Source: JAGLCW01 sp964422555 (GTDB lineage Bacteria > Caldisericota > Caldisericia > UBA6126). Taken from it: 16,258 bases of DNA. Where the stretch lies: contig CAYRBR010000035.1 in assembly GCA_964422555.1 (NCBI GenBank), positions 1 through 16,258 on the forward strand, read 5' to 3'. A program made the position numbers and the translations under genes. The notes beneath the pieces are model-generated. The model was not told where the DNA came from, ran no database searches, and saw only the letters and a list, made by a program, of their open reading frames with translations. Below are positions 1 through 7,631 of the stretch, one piece after another; the stretch's first letter is position 1; the number at the start of each line of letters is the position of its first letter.

Positions 1-1346
1 GAAAAATGATGAGTGTTGCTGTAAAAAAAGAGAATAAAACAGTTTTCTATACAAAGGGTGCATATGAACAGGTAATTGCAAAATGTACACATGTCTATAA
101 AAATGGAGAGAGAATTCCTGTAACAAAAGAAATACAAGAACTCACCAATAAACAGGTTCTAGAGATTAGTCAGAATGGGTACAGAGTTCTTGCTGCTGCG
201 GTGAAAGAGGATCCTTCCAACATGGAAGAGGAAGAACTAACCTTTATTGGGGTAGCTGCACTACGTGATCCTATTCGTAAAGAAGTTTTTGATGCGATCG
301 AGAAGTGTCAGGCTGCTGGAATTCGAGTAATTATGGCCACAGGTGATCATGCGGAAACGGCTAAAGCCTATGCAAGAGAACTAAAAATTACAAATGAAGA
401 TGGAATTGCACTTACTCATAAAGAGTTACAAAATATGTCGGATGAAGAATTGCTGGAACAGTTAAAAACCTGTTCTGTGTTCGCTCGAATCAATCCTGAA
501 GATAAGTATAGAATTGTATCTTTGCTTAAAAGTCAGAATGAAATTGTGGCAATGACCGGCGATGGTGTGAATGATGCCCCGGCTTTACGAAAAGCTGATA
601 TCGGTGTTGCTATGGGCCTGCGAGGAACTGATCTTGCTAGAGAAGTTTCTGAGCTAGTGTTGCTTGATGATAATTTTGCCACTATTGTGGAGGCGATCGA
701 AGAAGGGCGAGTGATTTACGATAATATCAAGAATACTATTTTCTTCTTGCTATCATGCAATATTGGAGAAATCTTACTGGTTTTTACAGCTATACTTCTT
801 GGTATGCCTGCTCCATTAGGAGCATTACAATTGCTATGGTTGAACTTAATTACAGATAGTTTCCCAGCACTTGCTTTAGGATTTGAAAAAGCAGGAGCCG
901 ATGTCATGCATCCTCGAAAGGGAAATGAGAACAATTTCCTGAACAAACGGTTTATGAGCGGGATTCTATTTCAAGGGTTGTTAATTGCTGCCGGTGCATT
1001 CGTCATTTTCTTTGAGTATCAGCACGGTTTGGGTAGCGAATTAATTCCATTTGCTTCTACAGCCTGTTTTGCAGGACTCATCATAATTGAGTTATTCCGA
1101 GCCCTTTCTGCTCGATCCCAAAAACGCTTGTTAACTGAAATTGGGGTATTTTCAAATCCATATGTTATTTATGCACAATTAATTTCCTTTGCATTTTTAT
1201 TGGTGGCTTTGTATGGGCCCATAGCAACAAAGTTTTTTGGATCGGTACCTATTGGAATCCCTCAGTGGATTAATATACTTTTAATAGCAATTGGTGTATT
1301 AGTGTTAGCTGAAATTAGAAAGTTTGTTCTTCGGAAAAGAAAATGA
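1..1346 (+). CDS. Ca2+-transporting P-type ATPase, C-terminal part (5' end outside window)
   Basis: This is the C-terminal half of a SERCA/PMCA-like P2 ATPase, which pumps Ca2+ across the membrane using ATP. The reading frame is open to the left edge, so the ATG at 6 is probably internal, and the DKTGT phosphorylation site would lie upstream. Visible parts are the nucleotide-binding KGAYE segment (about 52-66), the TGDH motif (about 350) and the hinge TGDGVNDAP (about 555-582). A membrane region follows from about 735. Residues matching the SERCA Ca2+ sites are kept: NIGE in M5 (about 758-769), NLITD in M6 (about 843-857) and the Glu in IIIELFRAL of M8 (about 1082-1110). These support Ca2+ rather than a heavy metal as substrate, although Mn2+ cannot be excluded. 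The stop overlaps the start of the next gene as ATGA. Confidence 0.93.
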   Translation, partial: KMMSVAVKKENKTVFYTKGAYEQVIAKCTHVYKNGERIPVTKEIQELTNKQVLEISQNGYRVLAAAVKEDPSNMEEEELTFIGVAALRDPIRKEVFDAIEKCQAAGIRVIMATGDHAETAKAYARELKITNEDGIALTHKELQNMSDEELLEQLKTCSVFARINPEDKYRIVSLLKSQNEIVAMTGDGVNDAPALRKADIGVAMGLRGTDLAREVSELVLLDDNFATIVEAIEEGRVIYDNIKNTIFFLLSCNIGEILLVFTAILLGMPAPLGALQLLWLNLITDSFPALALGFEKAGADVMHPRKGNENNFLNKRFMSGILFQGLLIAAGAFVIFFEYQHGLGSELIPFASTACFAGLIIIELFRALSARSQKRLLTEIGVFSNPYVIYAQLISFAFLLVALYGPIATKFFGSVPIGIPQWINILLIAIGVLVLAEIRKFVLRKRK

Positions 1347-1918
1347 GATTACTTGACTTAATCATCTTTTCTGGTCCTTCGGGTGTGGGGAAAAAAACTG
1401 TGATTGAACAGTTACTTTCTCGTACAGATCGGTTATTTCTGTCGGTGAGTGCAACAACACGTCAACCCAGGACAGGAGAGATAGACGGAATTGACTATCA
1501 TTTTGTAACGAGAGAAGAGTTCCAGAATGGTGTTCAATCGAATCGGTTTCTTGAATATGCAGAAGTAAATGGAGAGTTTTACGGAACTCCCTATAATAAT
1601 ATTGAAATTGCAAAACAAAAAGATAAAATTTTACTTTTAGAAATTGATGTTCAAGGTGGTGTTCTGGTAAAAGAAAAATGCCAAGAAAAGTATATTTCAA
1701 TATTTTTGGTTCCACCTGCTTTTGAAGATTTGGAATTACGTCTTTTAACAAAAGGAACTGAATCTGAAGAGCAGATTGCGAAGCGAATCAATACTGCGAG
1801 AACAGAACTAACTTATCAGAACCAATATGATTACGTTGTAGTGAATGATAAGCCTGAGAAGGCAGCTGAAAAAATACTTACTATTCTTTCAAAGGAAGTT
1901 TTTTATGAAAACGAATGA
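1343..1918 (+). CDS. gmk: guanylate kinase
   Basis: This cytoplasmic enzyme phosphorylates GMP to GDP with ATP, a step of purine nucleotide supply. The product is 191 residues, usual for the family. The P-loop GPSGVGKKT lies at residues 11-19; many relatives have GKG where this one has GKK. The GMP-binding region follows, with SATTRQPRTGE and DYHFVTREEF near residues 36-60 and YGTPYNNIE near residue 80. LLLEIDVQGG lies near residue 100 and the lid-region arginines come later. The ATG lies in an ATGA overlap with the ATPase gene, with only a weak GGAA upstream, so translation is probably coupled. The next gene starts inside its last 14 bases. Placing gmk before a small omega-like gene is the standard Bacillota order, but the usual upstream partners yicC and remA are not present. 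Confidence 0.96.
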   Translation: MRLLDLIIFSGPSGVGKKTVIEQLLSRTDRLFLSVSATTRQPRTGEIDGIDYHFVTREEFQNGVQSNRFLEYAEVNGEFYGTPYNNIEIAKQKDKILLLEIDVQGGVLVKEKCQEKYISIFLVPPAFEDLELRLLTKGTESEEQIAKRINTARTELTYQNQYDYVVVNDKPEKAAEKILTILSKEVFYENE

Positions 1919-2138
1919 AAAAGTGACAATTGAAGACTTGTTAAACAACATTGATCCTGATAAGTATAGTTTATCTTTGCGCATTATGTTGCAAAGCATA
2001 AAAATTGCAGACAGAAGAGCCCAGGCTTTTCCTATTGGGAACTTCTACACGAGTATTGTAAAAGATGCAAAAAAAACACTTATTCAGGGAGAACAAATCG
2101 ACAATAAAAAACCCGATCCATTTAAACCCATCGAGTAA
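1905..2138 (+). CDS. rpoZ: putative divergent RNA polymerase omega subunit
   Basis: This is a 77-residue protein. The start chosen is the ATG at 1905 (MKTNEKVT), preceded by AAGGAAG at 1892-1898. A longer frame opens at 1845, but its extra 20 residues lie inside gmk and look like a shadow. Omega is a small RNA polymerase subunit that helps assembly of the beta' subunit. Support is mostly position: rpoZ usually follows gmk. The N-terminal stretch IEDLLNNIDPDKYSL also resembles the omega start (I..LL...D.KYSL), and ADRRAQ lies where the conserved A.RRARQ-like helix would be. The second half does not clearly match what I remember of the family. It is predicted soluble and charged, with no membrane segment. 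If it is not omega it is an unrecognised small protein. Confidence 0.55.
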   Translation: MKTNEKVTIEDLLNNIDPDKYSLSLRIMLQSIKIADRRAQAFPIGNFYTSIVKDAKKTLIQGEQIDNKKPDPFKPIE

Positions 2139-2141
2139 GAT

Positions 2142-2573
2142 ATGGACTACAAGGATATTCTTACCTCATTGCCTCATCGCTATCCATTTTTATTAGTAGA
2201 TAGAATTACCGATATATCAGATACATGTATTCAGGGTATTAAAAACGTTACTTTTCACGAACCCCATTTTATGGGTCATTTTCCAGAGAATCCTGTATTC
2301 CCTGGTGTCCTTATTGTGGAATCATTGGCACAGTTATCGGGAATATTTATTACAAAAAATTATTCACAAAGTGAAGAGCAGACAGGCTTATTCGCAGGGA
2401 TCCAAGATTTTTCTTTTAAAGGAATTGTGCGACCTGGCGATCAGATGATTCTTCAATCAGAGCTGGAAAAAAAGAAGTTTACAGTATTTCTTTTTAAAGT
2501 TACTGCGAAAGTAGAAGACTCTATTGTTGCTGTTGGAAAGATCAAGGTCATATTAAGTCCAAAAGGCAGGTAA
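2142..2573 (+). CDS. fabZ: 3-hydroxyacyl-ACP dehydratase FabZ
   Basis: This cytoplasmic hot-dog-fold enzyme dehydrates 3-hydroxyacyl-ACP to trans-2-enoyl-ACP in type II fatty acid synthesis. It is 143 residues, normal for FabZ. The N-terminus has LPHRYPFLLVDRI, and the catalytic block HFPENPVFPGVLIVESLAQ carries the His at residue 46 and the Glu at residue 60. The pattern HFP..PV.PGVL..E is FabZ-type rather than the longer FabA. It starts 3 bases after the omega-like gene, with a poor ribosome site, so coupling to the upstream gene is likely. In many Clostridia fabZ sits between accB and accC; here it leads the fatty acid block and those two genes are absent. Confidence 0.95.
   Translation: MDYKDILTSLPHRYPFLLVDRITDISDTCIQGIKNVTFHEPHFMGHFPENPVFPGVLIVESLAQLSGIFITKNYSQSEEQTGLFAGIQDFSFKGIVRPGDQMILQSELEKKKFTVFLFKVTAKVEDSIVAVGKIKVILSPKGR
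2563..2570 (+). promoter_or_regulatory. ribosome binding site of fabH (supports a TTG start)
   Basis: AAGGCAGG lies in the last codons of fabZ, six bases before the TTG at 2577. There is no ATG or GTG nearby in the fabH frame that would give a full FabH N-terminus, so this site decides for the TTG. Confidence 0.6.
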
Positions 2574-2576
2574 ATC

Positions 2577-3560
2577 TTGAAAAATATTAATATAAAGGGT
2601 GTTGGGCATTATGCTCCCCCCAAAGAAATTACAAACGATTACTTAGCTACTATTGTGGAAACAAGCGATGAATGGATTAAAACGAGAACCGGGATACGAT
2701 CCAGACGTTACATAGAACCTGGACAAACCACCTCCGATATGGCAGTGGAAGCTTCCAGAAAAGCATTAAACCAAGCCAACATGAAGCCAGAGGATATCGA
2801 CCTGGTCATTGTTGGTACTTCATCCCCCGACATGATTTATCCTTCTACTGCATGTATTGTCAGCGATAAACTAAATTTAAATCGTCCAATGGCATTTGAT
2901 GTACAAGCAGGATGTTCCGGTTTCGTATATGCGTTATCAACTGCCAGTCAGTTTTTGCGTACTGGGCAGTATAAAAATGCACTGGTAATCGGAGCAGATG
3001 CTATATCAAGATTTATCGATTTTTCCGATCGAACAACCTGTGTCCTTTTTGGTGATGCCGCTGGCGCAATGGTAATATCATCTGACAATGCAGAGGATGA
3101 TTCCATTTTGTGTCTTATGGCTGGATCAGATGGTTCGGGTGGAAAGTATTTAACTTTACCTGCTGGAGGAGCACAAAAACCAGCTTCCATTTATTCTTTG
3201 AAAAATCACGAACATTCCGTCCACATGAACGGTAGAGAGATTTTTAAATTTGCTGTTCGTATAAGTATATATATGATCGACTATATGTTGAAAAAAGCGA
3301 ATTTGAAAATAGAAGATATCGACAAATTTGTATTTCATCAGGCAAATATTAGAATCATTGATGCGGCTGTTGAAAGAATGGGTTTCCCTCGAGAAAAAGT
3401 AATCTTCACATTACAGGATTATGGGAATACTTCATCTGCTTCCATTCCTTTTACATTATCCTATGCACAAGAAAAAGGGGATATCAAAAAAGGCGATATT
3501 GTACTCATGGTGGTTTTCGGCGCAGGATTAACCTACGCTGGGTCAATTGTTAGGTGGTAG
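2577..3560 (+). CDS. fabH: beta-ketoacyl-ACP synthase III
   Basis: FabH starts fatty acid synthesis by condensing an acyl-CoA primer with malonyl-ACP. The protein is 327 residues, typical for the family. The catalytic triad is complete: Cys113 in QAGCSGF, His254 in VFHQAN and Asn284 in DYGNTSSAS. The N-terminal DEWIKTRTGI and the C-terminal VVFGAGLTYAG are family signatures. The start is TTG at 2577, with AAGGCAGG six bases upstream; this gives the normal N-terminus, and the next in-frame ATG would remove about 50 conserved residues. It lies 3 bases after fabZ and 2 bases before fabG. Primer preference (acetyl or branched-chain) cannot be read from the sequence. FabD, which makes the malonyl-ACP substrate and is often encoded next to fabH, is not in the window. 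Confidence 0.96.
   Translation: MKNINIKGVGHYAPPKEITNDYLATIVETSDEWIKTRTGIRSRRYIEPGQTTSDMAVEASRKALNQANMKPEDIDLVIVGTSSPDMIYPSTACIVSDKLNLNRPMAFDVQAGCSGFVYALSTASQFLRTGQYKNALVIGADAISRFIDFSDRTTCVLFGDAAGAMVISSDNAEDDSILCLMAGSDGSGGKYLTLPAGGAQKPASIYSLKNHEHSVHMNGREIFKFAVRISIYMIDYMLKKANLKIEDIDKFVFHQANIRIIDAAVERMGFPREKVIFTLQDYGNTSSASIPFTLSYAQEKGDIKKGDIVLMVVFGAGLTYAGSIVRW
3552..3557 (+). promoter_or_regulatory. ribosome binding site of fabG
   Basis: AGGTGG lies at the end of fabH, five bases before the ATG at 3563. It favours that ATG over an in-frame GTG at 3554, which would overlap the site itself. Confidence 0.6.
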
Positions 3561-3562
3561 AA

Positions 3563-4306
3563 ATGGACACTAAGAATATTCTCATTACGGGTGCTAGCAG
3601 AGGAATTGGAAAAGAAATTGCATTGCATTTTGCTAAAACTGGAGCAAATGTAGCTATTAACTATCCTTTTGATGCTGAAAAGGAGAATGCACAAAAAGTT
3701 GCCGATGAGGCGAGTGCAATGAATGTACAGGCTCGAATTTACGAAGCTGATGTTTCAGATCTTAACCAGGTTCAAAAAATGGTCGATGACGTAGTGCATG
3801 ATTTTGGCTCTGTAGACGTTTTGGTTGCAAATGCTGGTATTACAAAAGACAAATTGATTATGCGAATGTCTCCAGAAGACTGGAACCAGGTAATTAACGT
3901 GAACTTAACGGGTGCATTTTTATGCACAAAGGCTGTTACAAAGACAATGATGAGAGCAAAAAAAGGAGCCATTATATATATTTCTTCCATTATTGGGTTA
4001 ATGGGAAATGCTGGACAAGCCAATTATGCTGCATCCAAGGGTGGTATGATCTCCTTATGCAAGAGTGTAGCGAAAGAGTTTGGCTCTCGCAATATTACTG
4101 CTAACTGTGTTGCTCCGGGTTATATATCAACCGAAATGACAGAAAACTTACCACAAAACGCGAAAGACCAATTTATGTCACGTGTATCTTTGAAACGTTT
4201 TGGTACAATTGAAGATATTGCAAATGCTGTTTTATTTTTAGCGTCTGATCAGGCATCATATATAACAGGACAGGTTCTTGTTGTTGATGGTGGATTATCT
4301 TTATAA
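3563..4306 (+). CDS. fabG: 3-oxoacyl-ACP reductase FabG
   Basis: This NADPH-dependent short-chain dehydrogenase reduces 3-ketoacyl-ACP to 3-hydroxyacyl-ACP. It is 247 residues from the ATG at 3563, chosen because AGGTGG sits five bases upstream; a GTG at 3554 would add three residues. The Rossmann motif TGASRGIG is at 9-16 and NAG at 90-92. The catalytic set is Asn114, Ser142, Tyr155 and Lys159 (NYAASK). The ending SYITGQVLVVDGG is typical of FabG. General SDR enzymes share these motifs, but the position between fabH and acpP makes FabG by far the best call. The usual neighbour fabD is missing upstream. Confidence 0.95.
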   Translation: MDTKNILITGASRGIGKEIALHFAKTGANVAINYPFDAEKENAQKVADEASAMNVQARIYEADVSDLNQVQKMVDDVVHDFGSVDVLVANAGITKDKLIMRMSPEDWNQVINVNLTGAFLCTKAVTKTMMRAKKGAIIYISSIIGLMGNAGQANYAASKGGMISLCKSVAKEFGSRNITANCVAPGYISTEMTENLPQNAKDQFMSRVSLKRFGTIEDIANAVLFLASDQASYITGQVLVVDGGLSL

Positions 4307-4309
4307 TAC

Positions 4310-4315
4310 AGGAGG
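4310..4315 (+). promoter_or_regulatory. strong ribosome binding site of acpP
   Basis: AGGAGG lies six bases before the acpP ATG. It is the clearest Shine-Dalgarno site in the window and sits in one of its few true intergenic gaps (15 bases). This fits the high amount of ACP that cells need relative to the enzymes encoded around it. Confidence 0.8.
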
Positions 4316-4321
4316 ATTTTT

Positions 4322-4561
4322 ATGACCAGAGAAGAAATTTTAAACAAAGTTGTTCCGGTAATTGCTGATAAGCTTGGAATTGAAGAAGATCAAGTAGTAG
4401 AAGAAGCTCATTTCATTAATGATCTTGGTGCCGATTCATTAGGATTGGTTGACATTACTATGGCTTTGGAAGAAGAATTTGATTTAGAAATTCCAGATGA
4501 AGATGCTGGGAAATTAGAAACAGTTAAAGTAATGGTCGATTATATCGAAAAAACAGTGTAA
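4322..4561 (+). CDS. acpP: acyl carrier protein
   Basis: This small acidic protein of 79 residues carries growing acyl chains on a 4'-phosphopantetheine arm. The attachment site is Ser39 in GADSL, followed by the recognition helix with VDITMALEEEFDLEIPDED. Length and charge are normal for primary ACP. A strong AGGAGG precedes it, unlike most genes here, which rely on overlaps. It lies between fabG and fabF, the usual order, and is the substrate carrier for every Fab enzyme in the block. It could also supply acyl groups to phospholipid synthesis. Confidence 0.97.
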   Translation: MTREEILNKVVPVIADKLGIEEDQVVEEAHFINDLGADSLGLVDITMALEEEFDLEIPDEDAGKLETVKVMVDYIEKTV

Positions 4562-4563
4562 AA

Positions 4564-5808
4564 ATGAATTTACGACGAGTTGCCATTACAGGATTAGGAA
4601 TGGTAACCCCTGCAGGATTAACAACAGAAGAGAGTTTTACCAATCTCTTACAGGGGGTTTCCCAGGTTGATACAATTACTCATTTTGATCCTACAGATTT
4701 CAAAGTAAAAATTGCTGCTGAGATTAATGATTTTGATCCTACAACATTTTTAACAAAACCAGAAGCAAGCCGACTAGATCGGTTTGCTCAACTTGCTTTA
4801 GCTGCTGGTATTGAAGCCTACACCGATGCAGGTTCACCCTGTAAAGAAAATGAACAGGAACGTTTTGCTGTGATTGTTGGATCAGGGATTGGCGGGAATC
4901 AGACTTTTCTTGATACATCCTTGTTGCTGGAAAAGAAAGGTCCTTCCAGAATTAGTCCTTTCTTTATTCCGAAGCTGATCGGAAATATGGGAGCAGCACA
5001 ATTGGCAATCAAATTTGGTGCCAAAGGATATACCACTGATACTGTAACTGCTTGTGCTTCTGGAACCAATGCCATCGGGGATGCATTTCATCGGATCCGT
5101 TTTGGATTTGAAGATTATGCTTTGGCCGGTGGAGCAGAAGCATCCATTACTCCAATATCAGTAGGTGGATTCACTGTCATGCGAGCACTGAGTAAGCGAA
5201 ACGATGACCCCAAACGAGCCTCCCGACCTTTTGATAAAGATCGCGATGGTTTTATCGTAGGAGAAGGGGCCGGCATTGTATTTCTTGAAGAATGGGAACA
5301 TGCTGTGAAAAGAAATGCAAAAATATATGCTGAAGTAGTGGGCTACGGAGCAACATGCGATGCATTCCATATAACTCGACCTTCTCCCGATGCCTTACAG
5401 CAAACTCGATGCATGCGAATGGCTGTACAAGAGGCAGATATCACTCTAACAGAAGTCGATTATATTAATGCACACGGAACTTCTACCAGTGCGAATGATG
5501 TAACTGAAACCAAAGCAATTAAAAACTTGTTTGGTGAACATGCCTACTCTATTCATATTCATTCTACTAAGTCAATGGTAGGGCATATGTTGGGAGCAGC
5601 AGGAGGAGTGGAAGCAGTAGTGACAGCAAAAACGCTAGAAACTGGAAAAATCCATCCTACCATTAATCTTGAAAATCCTGATCCAGATTGTGATCTTGAT
5701 TATACCCCTAACACTCTAAAAGAATGCAAAGTTAAGTATGGGCTCTCCAACTCTTTCGGTTTTGGCGGACACAATTTCAGTTTGCTTTTAAGAAGAGTCG
5801 ATGAATGA
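4564..5808 (+). CDS. fabF: beta-ketoacyl-ACP synthase II
   Basis: FabF elongates acyl-ACP by condensation with malonyl-ACP. The 414-residue product is of usual length, and the Cys-His-His catalytic triad is complete: Cys164 in TACASGTNA, His304 in NAHGTST and His341 in VGHMLGAAGG. The N-terminal RRVAITGLGMVTP and the C-terminal NSFGFGGHN are family signatures. The gene begins 2 bases after the acpP stop, and its stop overlaps accD as ATGA. Of 19 Arg codons I counted 10 CGA, 4 AGA, 2 CGG, 2 CGT and 1 CGC. No second elongating synthase is seen, so FabF would serve all elongation steps unless another lies elsewhere. Confidence 0.97.
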   Translation: MNLRRVAITGLGMVTPAGLTTEESFTNLLQGVSQVDTITHFDPTDFKVKIAAEINDFDPTTFLTKPEASRLDRFAQLALAAGIEAYTDAGSPCKENEQERFAVIVGSGIGGNQTFLDTSLLLEKKGPSRISPFFIPKLIGNMGAAQLAIKFGAKGYTTDTVTACASGTNAIGDAFHRIRFGFEDYALAGGAEASITPISVGGFTVMRALSKRNDDPKRASRPFDKDRDGFIVGEGAGIVFLEEWEHAVKRNAKIYAEVVGYGATCDAFHITRPSPDALQQTRCMRMAVQEADITLTEVDYINAHGTSTSANDVTETKAIKNLFGEHAYSIHIHSTKSMVGHMLGAAGGVEAVVTAKTLETGKIHPTINLENPDPDCDLDYTPNTLKECKVKYGLSNSFGFGGHNFSLLLRRVDE

Positions 5809-6674
5809 TTCCATTAGACTTTAATCCGTTTCAAAAAAAATCAACTCCGAAGCGAGTTCAAACTCGAGAAGAGGTGTATTCAAAAAAGAATTGGATTAAA
5901 TGTCCTAAATGTGGAATTTTAATTTACGAAAAGCAGTTAAAAGAAAATTTTAATGTTTGTCCCAAATGTGAATACTTGTTCAAATTAGATACGGAATCTC
6001 GAATTAAGTTGCTATTCGACACCGATTCTTTCCAGGAAATGTTCACAGATATTCACCCCAAAGATGTACTTTCATTTACAGATAGAATTCCCTATTCACA
6101 AAGACTATGTGAGGCGAAAGAAAAAGCGGCAGCAGAAGAGGCAATACGAGTTGGTACTGGCAAAATTGATTCGTGTACGATTGCAGTCGGAATTATGGAT
6201 TTTCAGTTTATTGGTGGAAGCATGGGAATGGTTGTAGGTGAGAAAATTGTTCGGATCACTGAATATGCGAATACACATCACCTCCCTTTGCTTATAGTTT
6301 CCAGTTCAGGAGGAGCACGGATGCAGGAAGGAATGTATTCCTTGTTGCAAATGGCCAGAACCTCTTCAGCTATTGGGGAATTTCAAAAAAATAACGGCTT
6401 GTATATTTCTTTGCTTACTCATCCAACAACCGGGGGAGTAAGTGCCAGCTTTGCGTTTCTGGGGGATATTATTCTTGCAGAACCGGCCGCTTTAATCGGT
6501 TTTGCAGGTCCAAGAGTAATTGAGCAGACAACCAAACAAAAACTCCCAGCTGGTTTTCAGACAGCAGAGTTTTTGTTGGAACATGGTCAGATTGATAAAA
6601 TTGTTAAAAGAAAAAGCATGAAACAATGTCTTTCTTCTTTGTTTCAGTTTTACACTCGAGGGTTATCTGCATGA
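5805..6674 (+). CDS. accD: acetyl-CoA carboxylase carboxyltransferase beta subunit
   Basis: AccD with AccA forms the carboxyltransferase that moves CO2 from carboxybiotin to acetyl-CoA, making malonyl-CoA. The 289-residue protein has the bacterial N-terminal zinc ribbon, CPKC at 33-36 and CPKC at 52-55. The crotonase-like core follows, including SSSGGARMQEGMYSLLQMA and the segment TTGGVSASFAFLGD. The ending GFAGPRVIEQTTKQKLP is typical. It starts in an ATGA overlap with fabF and ends in an ATGA overlap with accA, so fabF, accD and accA are probably translated together. The biotin carrier accB and the biotin carboxylase accC, often just upstream in Bacillota, are not in this window. Confidence 0.97.
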   Translation: MIPLDFNPFQKKSTPKRVQTREEVYSKKNWIKCPKCGILIYEKQLKENFNVCPKCEYLFKLDTESRIKLLFDTDSFQEMFTDIHPKDVLSFTDRIPYSQRLCEAKEKAAAEEAIRVGTGKIDSCTIAVGIMDFQFIGGSMGMVVGEKIVRITEYANTHHLPLLIVSSSGGARMQEGMYSLLQMARTSSAIGEFQKNNGLYISLLTHPTTGGVSASFAFLGDIILAEPAALIGFAGPRVIEQTTKQKLPAGFQTAEFLLEHGQIDKIVKRKSMKQCLSSLFQFYTRGLSA

Positions 6675-7630
6675 CAAATTCATTCCCAACTCCATGTTCG
6701 TTTGAAAATAAAATTCATGAAATGGAAGAAAAATTAGTTCAGCTTCGGGATAGTTCTCCATCTAAAGAACGAGATGAACTTATTGAAAAGTTAACTGCAA
6801 TTAAAAACAAAGAACTAAACACTATCTATAGTTCTCTCTCCAGATGGGATACGGTTCAGGTAGCCAGACACCCCCAAAGACCAAAAGTGCCCGACTATAT
6901 TGCTGGCTTATTACCCGACTATATTGAGCTGTCCGGGGATCGATTGTTCCGAGACGACCCTTCAATTATGGGAGCAATTGGTACATATCGAGATAGCAAT
7001 TTAATGATTATTGGTCACAATCGTGGCACTACCACAAAAGAAAAAATCCGTAACAACTTTGGTATGGCTAGTCCTGAGGGATATCATAAAGCAATTCGAT
7101 TAATGCATTTAGCTGAAAAATTTAATGCACCCATTTTAACTCTTATTGATACACAGGGAGCATACCCAGGAGTGCAAGCCGAAGAGATGGGACAGTCTGC
7201 AGCCATTGCACAGAATCTTCGAGAAATGTTTTCTATTCGAGTTCCTATTATATGTGTTGTTATCGGAGAAGGTGGTTCGGGTGGAGCACTTGGTATTGGT
7301 GTGGGGAACTATACAGCCATGTTCCGACATAGTATTTATTCAGTTATTTCTCCAGAAGGTTGTGCATCTATTTTGTGGAGAGATGCATCGAAAGCAGAGT
7401 CAGCAGCTGAGAAACTGCAGTTAACTGCCAAGGATTTGCTTTCTCATTCGCTGATTGATGCTATCATTGAAGAACCTCTGGGTGGAGCACAAAGAAATCC
7501 GTCCGAGATGATTACCAATTTAGATAATTTCTTATCTCCCATACTAAACCAATTCAAATCTATGTCATCTTCCAAACTTCTCCAGAACCGACACGATAAA
7601 TACAGACACTTAGCATCTATTGAGATTTAG
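6671..7630 (+). CDS. accA: acetyl-CoA carboxylase carboxyltransferase alpha subunit
   Basis: This is the partner of AccD in malonyl-CoA formation. It is 319 residues from the ATG at 6671, chosen because it forms an ATGA overlap with accD, has GAGGG at 6659-6663 upstream and gives the standard N-terminus; a frame extending to 6626 only overlaps accD. The N-terminal helical part contains FENKIHEMEEKL, then the core shows GDRLFRDDPSIMGAIG, LIDTQGAYPGVQAEE and GEGGSGGALGIGVGN, all characteristic. It ends one base before bioY, whose cargo biotin is the cofactor of the whole carboxylase. I counted 18 Arg codons: 9 CGA, 6 AGA, 2 CGT and 1 CGG. Confidence 0.97.
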   Translation: MTNSFPTPCSFENKIHEMEEKLVQLRDSSPSKERDELIEKLTAIKNKELNTIYSSLSRWDTVQVARHPQRPKVPDYIAGLLPDYIELSGDRLFRDDPSIMGAIGTYRDSNLMIIGHNRGTTTKEKIRNNFGMASPEGYHKAIRLMHLAEKFNAPILTLIDTQGAYPGVQAEEMGQSAAIAQNLREMFSIRVPIICVVIGEGGSGGALGIGVGNYTAMFRHSIYSVISPEGCASILWRDASKAESAAEKLQLTAKDLLSHSLIDAIIEEPLGGAQRNPSEMITNLDNFLSPILNQFKSMSSSKLLQNRHDKYRHLASIEI

Positions 7631-7631
7631 T

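Noticed and set aside
716..946. Minus-strand open frames across the window (for example 716-946, 1362-1751, 12999-13466 and 15929-16147).
   Set aside because: Each lies fully opposite a well-supported gene, has no recognisable motif and shows no ribosome site that stood out. They are shadows of the coding strand.
1845..1904. Longer N-terminus for the omega-like gene (MISLRRQLKK).
   Set aside because: It lies wholly within gmk and looks unconserved, whereas the ATG at 1905 has AAGGAAG before it.
4278..4307. Promoter-like pair before acpP: TTGTTG at 4278-4283 and a perfect TATAAT at 4302-4307, 18 bases apart.
   Set aside because: The -35 matches only three of six bases, and transcription would begin near 4313-4314, inside the Shine-Dalgarno site at 4310-4315, leaving acpP without it. 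In AT-rich DNA such a match is expected by chance.
7146..7424. Plus-strand frame of 92 codons inside accA, and similar short frames inside fabG and murJ.
   Set aside because: They are in other frames of conserved genes and their products are low-complexity and unfamiliar.
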